From: Burkholderiales bacterium
GTDB taxonomy: Bacteria; Pseudomonadota; Gammaproteobacteria; Burkholderiales; SG8-39
DNA length: 5,059 nucleotides
NCBI GenBank assembly: GCA_005777205.1
Contig: SXNB01000189.1
Location: 1 to 5,059 of the forward strand
Reading direction: 5' to 3'
The stretch's first letter is position 1. Every line of letters starts with the position of its first letter. The notes under the pieces were generated by a model. That model ran no database searches, was not told the DNA's origin, and saw nothing but the letters and a program-made list of their open reading frames with translations. Below are positions 4,767-5,059 of this stretch, one piece after another. A program made the translations under genes and the position numbers.

Positions 4767-5059
4767 ATGTCCGGTGGCCTCATTTTTGCGCTCGTGTGCG
4801 CGGTGCTTGCGCTTGTCTATGGCGCGGTCTCAATCAAATGGATCCTCGCCCAGCCCGAGGGCAACGAGCGCATGCGCGAGATCGCCGGCGCGATTCGCGA
4901 GGGCGCGAGCGCCTACCTGAACCGGCAGTACATGGCCATCGGCATGGTCGGCCTGGTGCTCACGGTCCTGATCGTGATCTTCCTCGACATGGCGACCGCG
5001 GTCGGCTTCGTCATCGGCGCAGTCCTCTCCGGGGCCACGGGCTACATTGGCATGAACGT
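4767..5059 (+). CDS. hppA: Membrane-bound proton-translocating pyrophosphatase, N-terminal part
   Basis: HppA is an inner-membrane pump that couples hydrolysis of pyrophosphate to ion transport, usually of protons. The 97 visible codons show an N-terminal helix (about 5-27), the strongly conserved cytoplasmic segment EGNERMREIAGAIREGASAYLNRQY (31-55), a second helix (about 57-75) and the start of a third ending in SGATGYIGMN (88-97), the family's GYIGM signature. The full protein is normally about 670-700 residues, so roughly one seventh is seen and the gene leaves the right edge. The pyrophosphate-binding motifs and the residue that separates K-dependent from K-independent forms lie outside, as do the sites separating proton from sodium pumps, so ion specificity is not determined here. 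It lies 60 bases after adk and probably has its own promoter as well as a strong ribosome binding site. Confidence 0.93.
   Translation, partial: MSGGLIFALVCAVLALVYGAVSIKWILAQPEGNERMREIAGAIREGASAYLNRQYMAIGMVGLVLTVLIVIFLDMATAVGFVIGAVLSGATGYIGMN

Noticed and set aside
1..5059. Mobile elements, CRISPR arrays, rRNA or tRNA genes, or a novel defence-type system
   Set aside because: No transposase-like protein, direct-repeat array or RNA-gene signature was seen; nearly all the sequence is explained by eight housekeeping or envelope genes.

Overview
The window looks like a chromosomal housekeeping segment from a GC-rich Gram-negative bacterium, most likely a betaproteobacterium. This rests on the gene order exbB-exbD-lpxK-Trm112-kdsB-adk next to a divergent xseA, on lipid A and Kdo genes that require an outer membrane, and on the short LID form of adenylate kinase. 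The assignment is by recalled resemblance, not by a search. I see no mobile element, CRISPR array, rRNA or tRNA, and no clear previously undescribed system. The less ordinary material is in the intergenic region and in the translation starts.

Layout. Positions 1-749 (minus strand) hold the N-terminal 249 codons of xseA, the large subunit of exonuclease VII; the gene runs off the left edge. Positions 750-1119 are a divergent intergenic region. It holds an AT-rich island with two overlapping dyads (863-884), a cluster of three DnaA-box-like 9-mers (936-970) and a plausible promoter (1061-1089). From 1120 a compact plus-strand run begins: exbB (TTG start), exbD (4-base overlap), lpxK (GTG, 13-base gap), a Trm112/YcaR-like small protein (GTG, 20-base overlap), kdsB (apparently a CTG start, 4-base overlap) and adk (4-base overlap). 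After a 60-base gap with a small GC-rich hairpin, an extended -10-like element and a strong ribosome binding site, hppA (membrane proton pyrophosphatase) begins at 4767 and runs off the right edge.

How the genes fit together. LpxK makes lipid IVA and KdsB makes CMP-Kdo. These are the two substrates of the Kdo transferase WaaA, so the tightly overlapping block lpxK-Trm112-kdsB could balance the two arms of inner-core LPS assembly. ExbB and ExbD form a proton-driven motor in the inner membrane. No tonB or tolA is visible, so their partner is unknown, but their coupling to lpxK suggests an envelope role. Adk recycles AMP, and HppA hydrolyses pyrophosphate (a by-product of KdsB and other nucleotidyl transfers) to pump protons, which would support the proton gradient that ExbBD uses. 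The functional link between these last genes is inference from position.
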